A stretch of 64,000 nt of DNA from an uncultured Prevotellaceae bacterium (GCA_947303855.1 CAMYZO010000004.1:1-64000); one strand, 5' to 3'. Positions 15,547-25,383 are shown, counted from the stretch's first letter. Program-made: numbers and translations. The notes: generated by a model from the letters alone, not told the origin.

Positions 15547-16929
15547 ATGGCAAAAGACAAGATAGCATACGTCTGCTCTAACTGCGGACAAGAATCGGCA
15601 AAATGGATTGGTAAGTGTCCGGCTTGCGGCCAGTGGAACACCTATAAGGAGATACGCGTGGCCGACACGCGGCAGCAGGCAGCCACGTCAGCCGCCGCCA
15701 CTGCCGGCCACCAGCTGCGTAAGAACAAGGTGTTGCGGCTGCGCGACATCTCTGCCAAGGACGACCCGCGTATTGACATGCACGACGGCGAACTGAACCG
15801 CGTGCTTGGCGGCGGCCTTGTCCCCGGCAGCATTATCCTGCTGGGCGGCGAGCCGGGCATTGGCAAGTCGACGCTGTCGCTGCAGACCATGCTCCAGCTG
15901 ACAGACAAGCGCGTGCTCTACGTCAGCGGCGAGGAGAGTGCCCACCAGCTGAAGATGCGGGCCGAACGTATTGCCCACACCGTGAACGACAACTTCCTGA
16001 TACTCTGTGAGAACTCGCTGGAAGCCATCTTCGAGCATATCAAGGACGTACAGCCAGAGCTTGTGGTGGTAGACTCCATACAGACCATAGCCACCGAGGA
16101 TGTGGAGTCGAGTGCCGGCTCCATAGCCCAGGTGCGCGAGTGTGCCTCTGCCCTACTCCGCTTTGCCAAGACCAGCGGCGTGCCCGTCATCCTCATCGGC
16201 CACATCACCAAGGAAGGGTCGCTGGCAGGTCCTAAGATTCTGGAGCACATCGTAGATGCCGTCATTCAGTTTGAGGGCGACCAGCACTATATGTACCGTA
16301 TTCTGAGGAGTATCAAGAACCGCTTTGGCAGCACGTCGGAATTAGGTATCTACGAGATGCAGCAGACGGGACTGCGGCAGGTATCGAACCCCTCGGAACT
16401 GCTGCTGACAGAAGACCACGACGGACTGTCGGGAGTGGCCATCTCCAGTGCCATAGAGGGTGTGCGTCCCTTCCTGGTAGAGACCCAGGCCCTGGTGTCG
16501 TCGGCAGCCTACGGCACGCCACAGCGTTCGGCCACGGGCTTTGACCAGCGACGCCTGAACATGCTCTTAGCGGTGCTTGAGAAGCGCGTGGGTTTCAAGC
16601 TGATGCAGAAGGATGTGTTCCTGAACATTGCCGGCGGGTTGCGCGTCACCGACATGGCCATGGACCTCAGCGTCATCGCTGCCGTACTGTCAAGCAATGT
16701 CGACACGCCCATCGAGGAAGGATGGTGCATGGCCGGCGAGGTGGGCTTGAGCGGCGAGGTGCGTCCTGTGGCCCGTATCGAGCAACGCATCAGCGAGGCT
16801 GAGAAGTTGGGATTCCAGCATATCATCATACCGAAATACAACCTCTCAGGACTGGACCGCAAGAAGTTCAAGATTGAGATGGTGCCTGTACGCAAGGTGG
16901 AAGAGGCTCTGCGCGCCCTGTTCGGATGA
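15547..16929 (+). CDS. radA: DNA repair protein RadA
   Basis: RadA is a RecA-related helicase that drives branch migration during recombination repair. The 460-residue length is normal. An N-terminal zinc finger (CSNCG...CPACG, residues about 10-30) precedes a RecA-like ATPase with Walker A GGEPGIGKST (about 97) and the family-defining KNRFG motif (about 256). A C-terminal Lon-protease-like domain follows without a catalytic pair. GC content and codon use return here to those of the core genome, marking the right edge of the island. It converges with queC across a shared terminator. Confidence 0.96.
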   Translation: MAKDKIAYVCSNCGQESAKWIGKCPACGQWNTYKEIRVADTRQQAATSAAATAGHQLRKNKVLRLRDISAKDDPRIDMHDGELNRVLGGGLVPGSIILLGGEPGIGKSTLSLQTMLQLTDKRVLYVSGEESAHQLKMRAERIAHTVNDNFLILCENSLEAIFEHIKDVQPELVVVDSIQTIATEDVESSAGSIAQVRECASALLRFAKTSGVPVILIGHITKEGSLAGPKILEHIVDAVIQFEGDQHYMYRILRSIKNRFGSTSELGIYEMQQTGLRQVSNPSELLLTEDHDGLSGVAISSAIEGVRPFLVETQALVSSAAYGTPQRSATGFDQRRLNMLLAVLEKRVGFKLMQKDVFLNIAGGLRVTDMAMDLSVIAAVLSSNVDTPIEEGWCMAGEVGLSGEVRPVARIEQRISEAEKLGFQHIIIPKYNLSGLDRKKFKIEMVPVRKVEEALRALFG

Positions 16930-16939
16930 AGAATTAAGA

Positions 16940-17010
16940 AGACAACCTAAACAACCAGAACAACCTTAATCGCTTAATAACTAAAGTTGTTTTGGTTGCC
17001 TTTGTCGTCT
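16940..17010. terminator. Long bidirectional terminator-like hairpin between radA and queC
   Basis: Arms 16940-16964 and 16986-17010 pair at 19 of 25 positions, including AACAACCAgAACAAC with GTTGTTtTGGTTG. TTTTA follows on the plus strand. The two flanking genes converge on it. Confidence 0.65.
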
Positions 17011-17011
17011 T

Positions 17012-17671
17012 TTATTCATCATAAACCGTCGGGTCTTCAACGCCCGCTTCGGCCAGTGCCTCGCGGCGCTCCACACAGGTGCCGCACTTGCCGCAATGGT
17101 GCTCGCCACCCTTGTAGCACGACCACGTCTCGCTGTAGTCGATGCCCAGCACCTTGCCGCGACGTGCAATGTCGGCCTTCGTGATGTTGGTATAGGGCGA
17201 TCGCAGGTGTACGTTGACAAACGTGCCGGCAGCAGCGGCCTGGTCAAAGGCATCGACAAACTGCGGGGTACAGTCAGGATAGATGGTGTGGTCGCCACCG
17301 TGGTTAGCCATCATGACGTACTTCAGTCCATTCGACTCAGCAATACCCACCGCTATGGAGAGCATGATACCGTTACGGAAAGGCACCACCGTCGACTTCA
17401 TGTTCTCGTCCTCATAGTGACCCTCGGGAATGTCGTCGCCACCCTTTAGCAGCGAGCTGACGAAATATTTGGTCATGAAGTCCAGGGGTATCACGATATG
17501 CCTGATGCCGAGACGCTCGCAGTGCAGCCGTGCAAAGGGAATCTCACGTGCGTTATGCTTCGAACCGTAGTCGAACGAAATGGCCAGCGCTATCCGTTCC
17601 TGTTCGTCATACAGCAAGGTGACGGAATCGACGCCACCGCTTAATATTATTACAGAATCTTTTTCCATCAT
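17012..17671 (-). CDS. queC: QueC, 7-cyano-7-deazaguanine synthase
   Basis: QueC converts 7-carboxy-7-deazaguanine to preQ0 with ATP and ammonia, in the queuosine tRNA-modification pathway. The PP-loop motif SGGVDS lies near the N terminus, and the C-terminal zinc-binding cysteines are present (CYKGGEHHCGKCGTC). I use the ATG at 17671 (MMEKDSVIILSGG), giving 219 residues; the ORF track's 22 extra residues have no family counterpart and run back toward the promoter element. An ATG at 17668 is equally possible. No other queuosine gene is adjacent. Confidence 0.95.
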   Translation of the reverse strand: MMEKDSVIILSGGVDSVTLLYDEQERIALAISFDYGSKHNAREIPFARLHCERLGIRHIVIPLDFMTKYFVSSLLKGGDDIPEGHYEDENMKSTVVPFRNGIMLSIAVGIAESNGLKYVMMANHGGDHTIYPDCTPQFVDAFDQAAAAGTFVNVHLRSPYTNITKADIARRGKVLGIDYSETWSCYKGGEHHCGKCGTCVERREALAEAGVEDPTVYDE

Positions 17672-17709
17672 TTTCTTATTATTCCTCTTATACCATCGGG
17701 AAACGGCTG

Positions 17710-17717
17710 CAAAGTTA
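17710..17717 (-). promoter_or_regulatory. -7 promoter element of queC
   Basis: The minus strand reads TAACTTTG, a good TAnnTTTG match. The leader to the chosen ATG is about 33 bases. Confidence 0.6.
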
Positions 17718-17877
17718 CACTTTTTTTCTGACACCACACAACCATGACGGCAAAAACCTCACCATGAAAAACTGTATTTATCACACAGTTGCAAACTACG
17801 CCTTACATTATAGACAAAAGAGCGTAAAAAAAACATAAATTCGAGACGCCGCTTAGCGATATAACAATAATTCTTCG

Positions 17878-17885
17878 TATCTTTG
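17878..17885 (+). promoter_or_regulatory. -7 promoter element of pgk
   Basis: TATCTTTG lies 50 bases before the pgk ATG and matches the Bacteroidetes consensus. Confidence 0.65.
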
Positions 17886-17935
17886 CGGCACGATTGAAGA
17901 GAACGTTTTTACATCATTAATAATAATAGAACATT

Positions 17936-19207
17936 ATGACAATCAACGAAATGAACTTTGCCGGTAAGAAGGCAATCGTACGTGTAGACTTCAACGTACC
18001 CCTGGACGAGAATGGTAAGATTACTGACGACACCCGCATCCGCGGTGCCCTGCCCACGCTGAAGAAGATTCTCGGTGACGGTGGTGCTGTCATCATCATG
18101 TCGCACATGGGCAAGCCCAAGGGTAAGGTTGACATGAAGAAGTCGCTGGGACAGATCCGCGAGGCTGTGGAGAAGGCCCTGGGCGTTCCCGTGGCTTTTG
18201 CCCCCGACTGCGCCAAGGCTCAGGAGGCTGCCGCTGCCCTGAAGATGGGTGAGGCCCTGCTGCTTGAGAACCTGCGCTTCTATCCTGAGGAGGAAGGCAA
18301 GCCCGTAGGTGTTGAGAAGGGTACTCCCGAGTTCGACGAGGCCAAGAAGGCCCTGAAGGTTTCTCAAAAGGAGTTTGCCAAGACGCTGGCTTCATACGCT
18401 GACTGCTACGTGATGGATGCCTTCGGCACCGCTCACCGCAAGCACGCCTCTACGGCTGTCATCGCCGACTACTTCGATGCCGACAACAAGATGCTGGGTC
18501 TGCTGATGGAGAAGGAGGTTCAGGCTGTTGACAACGTGCTGTCGAACATCAAGCGCCCCTTCGTGGCCATCATGGGTGGCTCGAAGGTTTCTTCAAAGAT
18601 TGGTATCATCGAGAACCTGCTGGGTAAGGTTGACAAGCTCATCCTCTGCGGTGGCATGACCTACACCTTCGCTAAGGCTCATGGCGGCGAGATTGGCGAG
18701 TCAATCGTTGAGATGGACAAGCTGGACGTTGCCCTGGGCGTTGAGGAGCTGGCCAAGAAGAACGGCGTGGAGCTGGTTCTGGGCAGCGACTGCACAGCTA
18801 CCAACGGTCTTGACTTCGGTACGATGACCGTTAAGGAGGGTGCTGAGATTATCACCTGCCCCGCCAACAAGGTTCCCGCCGGCTTCGAGGGTGTTGACGC
18901 CGGTCCTGAGAGCCAGAAGGCATTTGCCGCTGCCATCGAGGGTGCCAAGACCATTCTGTGGAACGGACCTGCTGGTGTGTTCGAGTGCGACGCCTTTACT
19001 GCCGGTTCACGTGCCATTGGCGACGCTATCGCCAAGGCTACTGCTGAGGGTGCCTTCTCGCTGATTGGCGGTGGCGACTCTGTGGCTTGTGTCAACAAGT
19101 TCGGTCTGGCCGACCAGGTGAGCTATATCTCTACCGGCGGTGGTGCTCTGCTCGAGGCCATCGAGGGCAAAGTGCTGCCTGGTGTAGCTGCTATCAAAGG
19201 CGAATAA
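17936..19207 (+). CDS. pgk: Phosphoglycerate kinase
   Basis: Pgk transfers the acyl phosphate of 1,3-bisphosphoglycerate to ADP in glycolysis. The 423-residue protein begins with the substrate-binding [13 protein letters not shown] signature (about 18-30). It has HMGKPKGK (about 59), the hinge [11 protein letters not shown] (about 214) and the nucleotide-site GGGDS (about 380). It uses the group's preferred codons strongly, as expected for an abundant enzyme. It stands alone with its own promoter and a strong terminator. Confidence 0.97.
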   Translation: MTINEMNFAGKKAIVRVDFNVPLDENGKITDDTRIRGALPTLKKILGDGGAVIIMSHMGKPKGKVDMKKSLGQIREAVEKALGVPVAFAPDCAKAQEAAAALKMGEALLLENLRFYPEEEGKPVGVEKGTPEFDEAKKALKVSQKEFAKTLASYADCYVMDAFGTAHRKHASTAVIADYFDADNKMLGLLMEKEVQAVDNVLSNIKRPFVAIMGGSKVSSKIGIIENLLGKVDKLILCGGMTYTFAKAHGGEIGESIVEMDKLDVALGVEELAKKNGVELVLGSDCTATNGLDFGTMTVKEGAEIITCPANKVPAGFEGVDAGPESQKAFAAAIEGAKTILWNGPAGVFECDAFTAGSRAIGDAIAKATAEGAFSLIGGGDSVACVNKFGLADQVSYISTGGGALLEAIEGKVLPGVAAIKGE

Positions 19208-19228
19208 ACCTGAACATTCCCCATACAG

Positions 19229-19262
19229 AAAAGGCTCGCTGATATAGCGAGCCTTTTCTTGT
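19229..19262 (+). terminator. Intrinsic terminator of pgk
   Basis: AAAAGGCTCGCT (19229-19240) and AGCGAGCCTTTT (19246-19257) form a perfect 12-bp stem with a five-base loop, followed by CTTG. It can also act on the minus-strand gene that ends at 19282. Confidence 0.9.
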
Positions 19263-19281
19263 ATGCGTTAAGAAGTAATGC

Positions 19282-19713
19282 CTAATCAATCTTCTTGGCG
19301 GCCTTTGCTGCTTTTTCGGCAGCCTTCTCAGCGGCAATCTTTGCCTTGGCGGCCTTCAGTTGCAGTTTGCTGTCGTTGGGATTCTTGGCGTACTCCTCCT
19401 GAGCCTTGGTTGCCTTCTCCTGAGCCTTCTCGGCAGCCTTGCGCGTCTTCTCGGCATTCTTCTGCAGCTTCTCGCGCTTCTTGGCCTCCTTCTCCTTCTT
19501 CTTAGCTTCAGCCTCCTTCTTCTTCTGAGCCTTCTCAGCCTTCTTCTGGGCCTTCTCAGCTTCCTTCTGAGCCTTGGCAGCAGCATCGTCGGCAGCCTTC
19601 TTAGCCTTCATCTCAGCCTGCTGTGCAGGTGTCAGCACCTCCTGTGCCTTTACGGTTTGCGCTCCTATCAGCATGCTGACAGCAAGCGCCATAGTCATCA
19701 TGATTTTCTTCAT
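19282..19713 (-). CDS. Secreted Lys/Ala/Glu-rich coiled-coil protein
   Basis: The 143-residue protein has a signal peptide (MALAVSMLIGAQTVKAQ) followed by a charged, low-complexity region of AEKAQKKAEK-type repeats predicted to form a long alpha-helical coiled coil. Such proteins are common in the Bacteroidetes periplasm, with no known function. The opposite-strand leucine-rich ORFs in the track are shadows of this repeat. A -7 element TACCTTTG on the minus strand (19745-19752) lies 31 bases before the ATG. It stands alone between pgk and a pectate lyase gene. Confidence 0.75.
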   Translation of the reverse strand: MKKIMMTMALAVSMLIGAQTVKAQEVLTPAQQAEMKAKKAADDAAAKAQKEAEKAQKKAEKAQKKKEAEAKKKEKEAKKREKLQKNAEKTRKAAEKAQEKATKAQEEYAKNPNDSKLQLKAAKAKIAAEKAAEKAAKAAKKID

Positions 19714-19834
19714 ATTCTTACGTTGTTAATGGTTTTATCCGGTGCAAAGGTAGGCATTTTTTCCTTCTTTCGCGCAGATTAGTCTGGATTTTATACAATT
19801 TTTTCGTTTTTTAGAACAGCTTTCAGGGGTGAGT

Positions 19835-21895
19835 CTACAGCTTTTGTCCCATGACATTATAGTGCTGACCGTTCTTCCTGATGACGAGACGACCGTCTCT
19901 AAGAAACTTCTGCTGCCCGTCGGCGCTGCCCTTGGAGAGTGCGGTGGGGCTTATGCCGGTGGTGGTGCCGGGACGCTCGTAGGGGCCGAGGTCGCGGGAC
20001 GCGCCTGTAACGCTACGTGCCAGGAAGGGAAAGTCGCTCACCAACTGCTGCCACACGCCGTTGACATTGTCCAGGTCTGCATTGCCGGCATCGGTGAGCA
20101 CATTCTCAGGGTCAGCTGTCAGACGGCCGAACCTACGGGGCATACCGCCGTAGATGTCGCGTGGCAGCAAGGCATCGTCCTCGTCGAGTGTTACATAGTC
20201 ATTGGCAGAAGCCCCTGTCACCAGGTGGTTGCTCCATCCGTTCTTCGACATGGGTGCAGCCAGGGCGTTGTAGTCGTCGTAGCCGACGCAAATTTCCTGC
20301 TTGCCCAGACACACATTATTATAATAACGGTTATTGTCGGAACCGCTGCTCTCAAACATAAAGTCGTAGCTGTTGTCGAAGCCCAAGCAGCCCACCAGCA
20401 CATGACCGCCATGGTGGCTGTTGCAGTCGAAGCCCTTCACCGAACTGCCCTCGTTGCAGCCGAAGGCGATGCAGTTGAAGGCATAGTGAACGCCCAGTGA
20501 GTTGCCACCCTCGCCATTGCCGCCCAGCTTGATGCCGTTGCCATTGCCTGAGAACGATGCCGACGTGTCCAGATAGTCCTTCACCCATTCATGGTCAGTC
20601 TTGTTGCCCGACTCCCAAGCCCAGCACTCGGCGAGGATGACATCGTAGTCGGTCTCGTAGAGGTCCCAGGCATCGTCGCTGTTACGCCATGCGCGGCAGC
20701 GTATGAAGCGGTTGCCTTTGCCGTTGTGCATCTTACATGCAAAACCGTCGGCATCGCTGCCGTAGTTGGCATCGCAGTCGCAGTTGTGGTGCGAGTCGCA
20801 GTCGATGATGTCGTTATACGAACAGTAAGAGCCATCGTTCTTGCTGATGCCGGGATGGGTGTCGCTGAAATGATGGCCAAAGCCTAACTGCAACCCCGTG
20901 TCAAGGTTATACGAGAACTCACAGCGCTCGATGCGGTTGTGTGAGCCCTCCAGCTTAATACCGTTGTCGGCAGCATGCTTGATATGAATGCCGAAAATAA
21001 TGTGGTAGTCACCTGAGAGCAGAATACCTCTGTCGCCAACGTTTTTAGTATTGCGGTTGCAGTCAAGCAGTTGCTGTTCGAAGTCGAAGACGGGCTTCTC
21101 ACCATCGGCACAACGGATGACGATGGGGGCTGTGGCAGTGCCCACCTTGTTCATGCGCACGGTAAGCTTGCCATCGGTGCCGTACTTGCTGATCTTATAG
21201 CTTCCGCCCCTGCAGACAATATGGTCGCCGGGCTGTGCAGCGGCGTATGCCACGGCAATGTTGTACCAGGGTTTGGCTTCAGAACCGTCGCCCGTCGCGT
21301 CGTTACCGTCAGGCGATATGTAATAGGTGTTCACGGCTGCGGGGAATGCCTTCGTGGGCACCCATGTCCCCTCCGTGATATAGGTGGGGTCGTCAGGATC
21401 GGTGGGTACGACGCTGGCCGACTTGATGACCACCTTTGTCACATACGTGTTGCTGGAACTGCCTACAAAGCGGAAGCGCACGTTGGACTGTCCGTCGAGT
21501 CCCGTCTTGCTGCCATACGACTTGGCTCCCGAGCCTCCTGACGAAATCTGGTCAAGCTGCTGCCAGGCCCCTCCATCAACAGAGTAGCTGATGGTCAGCT
21601 TGTTATTGCCGCCAGAGCCCCAGTCAACGGTCATCTTTCCGGGGTCGTCCATGGCCGGTGTGATGAGATAGGAACCCGATCCGCTGGTAAAGGTGAACTG
21701 CCTCGTGCCGCTGTTTACCTTGAGTTCCATCTTCAGCGCCTTCCACTCGCCTGAGGGCAGCGTGACGGTCTGTTCGCTGCCGGTGCCATACTTCCCCTTT
21801 GCCAGCATGCTGAAGTCCTCAGCCACATCGGCTGCCTGCAGGGTGAAGGCACAGCAAAGCAGACTGAATAATAATGTCAGTTTCTTCATAGTCAT
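19835..21895 (-). CDS. Secreted PL9-type pectate lyase
   Basis: Order: signal peptide (about 1-21); a beta-sandwich-like domain (about 22-165); then a right-handed parallel beta-helix from TYYISPDGNDATGDGS (about 190) to about 600. The helix carries the PL9 calcium-site pattern GSDADGFACK and the following RAWRNSDDAWDLYE, with the lysine-containing GIKLGG strand further on. Family 9 lyases cleave polygalacturonate by calcium-assisted beta-elimination. The last residues (GRLVIRKNGQHYNVMGQKL) form a Prevotella-type tail resembling a type IX secretion signal. The next gene upstream is a second PL9-type lyase with only three bases between, so they are co-transcribed and probably arose by duplication. 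The start could also be the second Met (21889). Confidence 0.85.
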   Translation of the reverse strand: MTMKKLTLLFSLLCCAFTLQAADVAEDFSMLAKGKYGTGSEQTVTLPSGEWKALKMELKVNSGTRQFTFTSGSGSYLITPAMDDPGKMTVDWGSGGNNKLTISYSVDGGAWQQLDQISSGGSGAKSYGSKTGLDGQSNVRFRFVGSSSNTYVTKVVIKSASVVPTDPDDPTYITEGTWVPTKAFPAAVNTYYISPDGNDATGDGSEAKPWYNIAVAYAAAQPGDHIVCRGGSYKISKYGTDGKLTVRMNKVGTATAPIVIRCADGEKPVFDFEQQLLDCNRNTKNVGDRGILLSGDYHIIFGIHIKHAADNGIKLEGSHNRIERCEFSYNLDTGLQLGFGHHFSDTHPGISKNDGSYCSYNDIIDCDSHHNCDCDANYGSDADGFACKMHNGKGNRFIRCRAWRNSDDAWDLYETDYDVILAECWAWESGNKTDHEWVKDYLDTSASFSGNGNGIKLGGNGEGGNSLGVHYAFNCIAFGCNEGSSVKGFDCNSHHGGHVLVGCLGFDNSYDFMFESSGSDNNRYYNNVCLGKQEICVGYDDYNALAAPMSKNGWSNHLVTGASANDYVTLDEDDALLPRDIYGGMPRRFGRLTADPENVLTDAGNADLDNVNGVWQQLVSDFPFLARSVTGASRDLGPYERPGTTTGISPTALSKGSADGQQKFLRDGRLVIRKNGQHYNVMGQKL

Positions 21896-21898
21896 AAA

Positions 21899-24346
21899 TT
21901 ACTGAACCGTTTGTCCCTGAAGGTTATAACTCTGGCCGTTCTTCACGACAATGATCCTTCCGTCCTGAAGCCTCTTGTAAGCCACGCCTGCGCCCTGGTC
22001 TCTGAGAGTCTCGATAGCGGTTGCGCCGTTGTCGGGCACACGCACATACATGTCGTAGGCACGGGCACCGCCGTTGGCACCGTTCTGCTGAAACACGATG
22101 CTTCTCACCTTGAGCCTGTCAGCCTCGTCGGTCAGTCCGGCTGCGGTCAGTATGTCATAGCTGCCAAACGATCCCTTCTTGTATTTCTCAGTCGTGACAC
22201 TCTTGGCGGTGCCGTCGGCCAGCGTACAGGTAATCTTAAACGAGCGGCCACCGGTGAAGTACAGGTTCAGCTTCAGCTCCAGCACGCCGTCCTTGAGTGT
22301 CAGCTTCATGCCGCCGTTACTCTGTCCCATGCAGAGCGCACCCTTGCCGAAGCCGGAGCCCGACTCCTCCTTCTCAGGGTCGATAGAGGTCAGGGCTTTG
22401 CCAGCATCGCTGTTGTCGCCTTGCACCAGCTCCAAGACGCCTTGCAGGTCGGCGGGCAGCGCCTCAAAGGTGTCGGTGAAGTGATACCAGTCGCCGGTGA
22501 GCACCTTGAAGGGGGTGACGGTCTTCACGATGCCCGTCGTGCTGACGGCCTTCACGCCCTTGTCGCTGTCGCCCAAAATGGTAACCTTGAACGAGCAGCC
22601 GGTGGCGGGCGTGCCGCTGATGGTCAGTGTGTTGCCGCTGACGCTGTAGGTCAGCCCCTCGGCCAATCCCTCCACGGTGGCGCCGGTGCCTGCCTCGCTC
22701 CACTCATAGACGATGGCCTCAATGGCCTGTCCTGCCACAATCTCCTGCGACGAGTTGGCCGTGCTGCATTTCACCTCAATCTTCTCGGGCACCGTAAAGT
22801 CGAAGGGCACGCCGTCCAGCTCGAAGGCTCCGAAGTCTGGCGCGGCATCGTTGTATGGTATATAGAGGTCGTCGGCGGTGATATATTCCAGTCCGGCAGC
22901 CGTACACTCTGCCTCGGTCATCTTGCGCGTGGGGGTGTAGCCGATGATGGGCGTACCCATGTCCTTGAAGATGCTGCCGGGTTTCAGGCGTGCAAAGTTG
23001 TTGTTGGGCAGCGAACCGTCAGCCTCGCGGGGAGCCATGAAGTCGTCGACGCTCAGCGACAGGAACTCGCCGGAGTGGTCCTTGGTCTCTATCTGCGTCT
23101 TCCCCTCCTTGTAGCCCTCCTTGATGGGGTTGCAGCCGTCTATGGTGGTCCAGGAGTTATACTCGGTATCGGGGTCCTGGTAGCCCTCCTTGTCGGGCGA
23201 CAGGAACTCATGGTTGCCAATATTGACCCCGCTCTTCTGGGCGGTGGCCCCCCACCCTACGCAGTTGCGGATGGTCATCGTGCCATACTTGAAGATGGTG
23301 GGGAAGCGGTAGTTGAACTCATTGCCCCAGGCCGTGCAGTTGATGACGTACATACCCTCGATGGCATTATTCTGGTCGAAGCCCTTGTGCAGGTTTCCGA
23401 AGGCCACACAGTTGGTCACCACATGGGCACCCGTAGACTGGTCGAAGGCAGCACCGCCGGCCGAGCCGCCGCCACCCAGCTTGAAGCCGTTGCCGTTCTT
23501 ACCCTCCTTGCCGTCCTTGGTATAGCCGGCATGGTAAGCCCAGCAATGGTCTATCACCACAGGATGGTAAACCATATAGAGGTCCCAGTTGTCGTCTGAG
23601 TTCGTCCAGGCACGGCAGCCGCGGAATTCCGTTCCGGGGCCTGGGAACAGTTTGCACGCAAAGCCGTCGGCATCACCGCCGTCGTCAGAGCCGCTGTACG
23701 ACTTCAGGTCAGCATTCTCGTAGGCGTCGCAGTTGATCACCTTGTTATACCGGCAGTAGCTGTAGCCGGGATTGTACTCCGGCTGTCCGCTGATGGGGAA
23801 CGACTTGGTCTCCTCAATGCTGAAGTCCTTGAACATACCCAGCTGCAGACCGGTATCGTTGTTCCAGCGGAAGGTACAGCGCTCCACGATGTTGTACGAG
23901 CCCTCCATCTTCATGCCGTTGTCCTTGGCATTCTGCAACACCAGTCCGTAGAAGGTCCAGTAGTTGGCCAGGTGGTTGACATAGATACAACGGGCCTGCT
24001 TAAAGGCTATCTCCGATGCAGGGTTCATGTTCGAGCCGTCTATGATCACCTTGCCTGCAGCCTCCTCCGGCCAGGCACGCATCTCACAGCGCAAATCGGG
24101 GTTCGTCGGCAACTCGGGAATCTTGAGCCGTTCGGCGATGTAGTAGGTTCCTTCGTGAATCAGGATGCGGTCGCCGGCCTTCACCAGCTCCAGCGCCTTG
24201 TGGATAGTCAGCAGCGGTGCTGCCTCCGTGCCGGCATTGTCGTCACTACCCGTAGTGGCCACATGTATGTCGGCTGCCCCGGCTGTCATGACGGCACAGG
24301 CCATCATGCAGGCAATACTTAGTTTCTCAAGTAAATAGTTCTTCAT
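21899..24346 (-). CDS. Secreted PL9-type pectate lyase, second copy with extra C-terminal domains
   Basis: I use the ATG at 24346 (MKNYLLEKLS), which opens a signal peptide; the ORF track's extra 48 residues are unlike a leader. The 815-residue protein has a beta-helix beginning IHVATTGSDDNAGTEAAPLLT, with the PL9 calcium motif GGDADGFACK and RAWTNSDDNWDLYM. An Ig-like segment (EKIEVKCSTANSSQEI...) and a carbohydrate-binding-like beta domain follow, then a tail RIIVVKNGQSYNLQGQTVQ like that of its neighbour. It lies upstream of, and three bases from, the first PL9 gene. Roles are expected to overlap, perhaps on differently substituted pectins. No SusC/SusD genes are present next to them. Confidence 0.85.
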   Translation of the reverse strand: MKNYLLEKLSIACMMACAVMTAGAADIHVATTGSDDNAGTEAAPLLTIHKALELVKAGDRILIHEGTYYIAERLKIPELPTNPDLRCEMRAWPEEAAGKVIIDGSNMNPASEIAFKQARCIYVNHLANYWTFYGLVLQNAKDNGMKMEGSYNIVERCTFRWNNDTGLQLGMFKDFSIEETKSFPISGQPEYNPGYSYCRYNKVINCDAYENADLKSYSGSDDGGDADGFACKLFPGPGTEFRGCRAWTNSDDNWDLYMVYHPVVIDHCWAYHAGYTKDGKEGKNGNGFKLGGGGSAGGAAFDQSTGAHVVTNCVAFGNLHKGFDQNNAIEGMYVINCTAWGNEFNYRFPTIFKYGTMTIRNCVGWGATAQKSGVNIGNHEFLSPDKEGYQDPDTEYNSWTTIDGCNPIKEGYKEGKTQIETKDHSGEFLSLSVDDFMAPREADGSLPNNNFARLKPGSIFKDMGTPIIGYTPTRKMTEAECTAAGLEYITADDLYIPYNDAAPDFGAFELDGVPFDFTVPEKIEVKCSTANSSQEIVAGQAIEAIVYEWSEAGTGATVEGLAEGLTYSVSGNTLTISGTPATGCSFKVTILGDSDKGVKAVSTTGIVKTVTPFKVLTGDWYHFTDTFEALPADLQGVLELVQGDNSDAGKALTSIDPEKEESGSGFGKGALCMGQSNGGMKLTLKDGVLELKLNLYFTGGRSFKITCTLADGTAKSVTTEKYKKGSFGSYDILTAAGLTDEADRLKVRSIVFQQNGANGGARAYDMYVRVPDNGATAIETLRDQGAGVAYKRLQDGRIIVVKNGQSYNLQGQTVQ

Positions 24347-24377
24347 GTTTATAGTTGTTAGTATGTTAAGTTTTTGT

Positions 24378-25376
24378 TTATTCGTTAAGAGCACCGCAAT
24401 GCTGGCAGGTACCCTTCCGGTAAAGTGGTGCACCGCAGCGCCCGCACTGGTAACGGGGCCGTGGCTGGCGGAAATAGCGGTACAGGGCAAACACGGCGTA
24501 TGCCAGAAACAGCGGATAGCCTATATAGTATAAGGTGGATACGCTGAACACGACATAGTCCACGGCGCAGGTGGCTCCCAATCCTAACAGATAGAGCACC
24601 GCCTCGCCAAAGGGCAGCTGGCGGCGCACATCGTCGAGCACCGCCACACCCACAATCACAATGGCCCACACCGACACCAGGAACAGCCCCAGCGTGAAGG
24701 GCACGGCATAGGGGTTGAGCGTAGGGTGATAGTAGAAGTGGCGCCATTTTTCCGGGTCAAACACCTGTATGCTGGAATAGAGGGTGGCTGAGGCTGCCAC
24801 CAGCAGGCAGAGCAGGGTGGGATAGAACGAGGCGATGTCGTTGAAGTGTACGAGCTTGGCCTGTCGCCTCATCAGCTTGCGGTTCACGTAGACGGCCACC
24901 ACCACCACCACCAATGCCAGAGAGATGAGCAGGTGGGCGTCGGAGAAGAAGTCGATGAACTCCGAGATGGGGTCGTCGGGCGACACGGCCACCAGCATGT
25001 CGTGCTCATGTGTCCAGCCGAAGGTCTCCTGATCACGTGCCACCTTCACCCATACGGAGTCAATGGTGTCGGCGGGCACCGTGGTGATGTCAGCCACCAC
25101 CAGGTGGTTGCCCTTGTAGACCATCAGCGTGTCTACGGGCATGTCGCTGAGAGCCTCGGCGGGCAGCTGCTTGATGATGGGCATCGAGTCGGCCCTCACC
25201 AGGAAGTTATAGTTCTGCGTATAGTGGTGAGTGGTGTAGAACGAGATGCTGTCTAACTGCTGCTGTGTCAGGTCCCAGGCATCGGGCGACAGCTGGCCAC
25301 GATTGTAACAAGAGCACAGCAAAGCCACCAATGCAAAAGCAAAGAAAAAAAATCCTAATCTTACCGACTTTCTCAT
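24378..25376 (-). CDS. Multi-helix membrane lipoprotein with C-terminal zinc ribbon
   Basis: The 332-residue protein has a lipoprotein-like N terminus (FAFALVALLCSCYN). A periplasmic domain of about 130 residues follows (HLVVADITTVPADT, then VWVKVARDQETFGWTHEHDML). Then come about four membrane helices and a cytoplasmic zinc ribbon (YQCGRCGAPLYRKGTCQHCG). The CxxC pairs are intact. The periplasmic part, with FGWTHEHDML, resembles SH3-like tryptophan motifs. The function is unknown; sensing of envelope state is conceivable. Its -7 element TAACTTTG (minus strand, 25384-25391) ends only seven bases before the ATG. The downstream PL9 pair begins 31 bases after its stop, and read-through is possible. 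Confidence 0.65.
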   Translation of the reverse strand: MRKSVRLGFFFFAFALVALLCSCYNRGQLSPDAWDLTQQQLDSISFYTTHHYTQNYNFLVRADSMPIIKQLPAEALSDMPVDTLMVYKGNHLVVADITTVPADTIDSVWVKVARDQETFGWTHEHDMLVAVSPDDPISEFIDFFSDAHLLISLALVVVVVAVYVNRKLMRRQAKLVHFNDIASFYPTLLCLLVAASATLYSSIQVFDPEKWRHFYYHPTLNPYAVPFTLGLFLVSVWAIVIVGVAVLDDVRRQLPFGEAVLYLLGLGATCAVDYVVFSVSTLYYIGYPLFLAYAVFALYRYFRQPRPRYQCGRCGAPLYRKGTCQHCGALNE

Positions 25377-25383
25377 TCTGCCG

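Noticed and set aside
19360-19782. Leucine-rich ORF opposite the coiled-coil gene
   Set aside because: It arises from reading Lys/Glu/Ala codons backwards; there is no signal or start context.
21911-23599. 562-codon plus-strand ORF opposite the PL9 lyase
   Set aside because: Its composition is that of a reverse-complement reading of a beta-helix gene; it has no motif.
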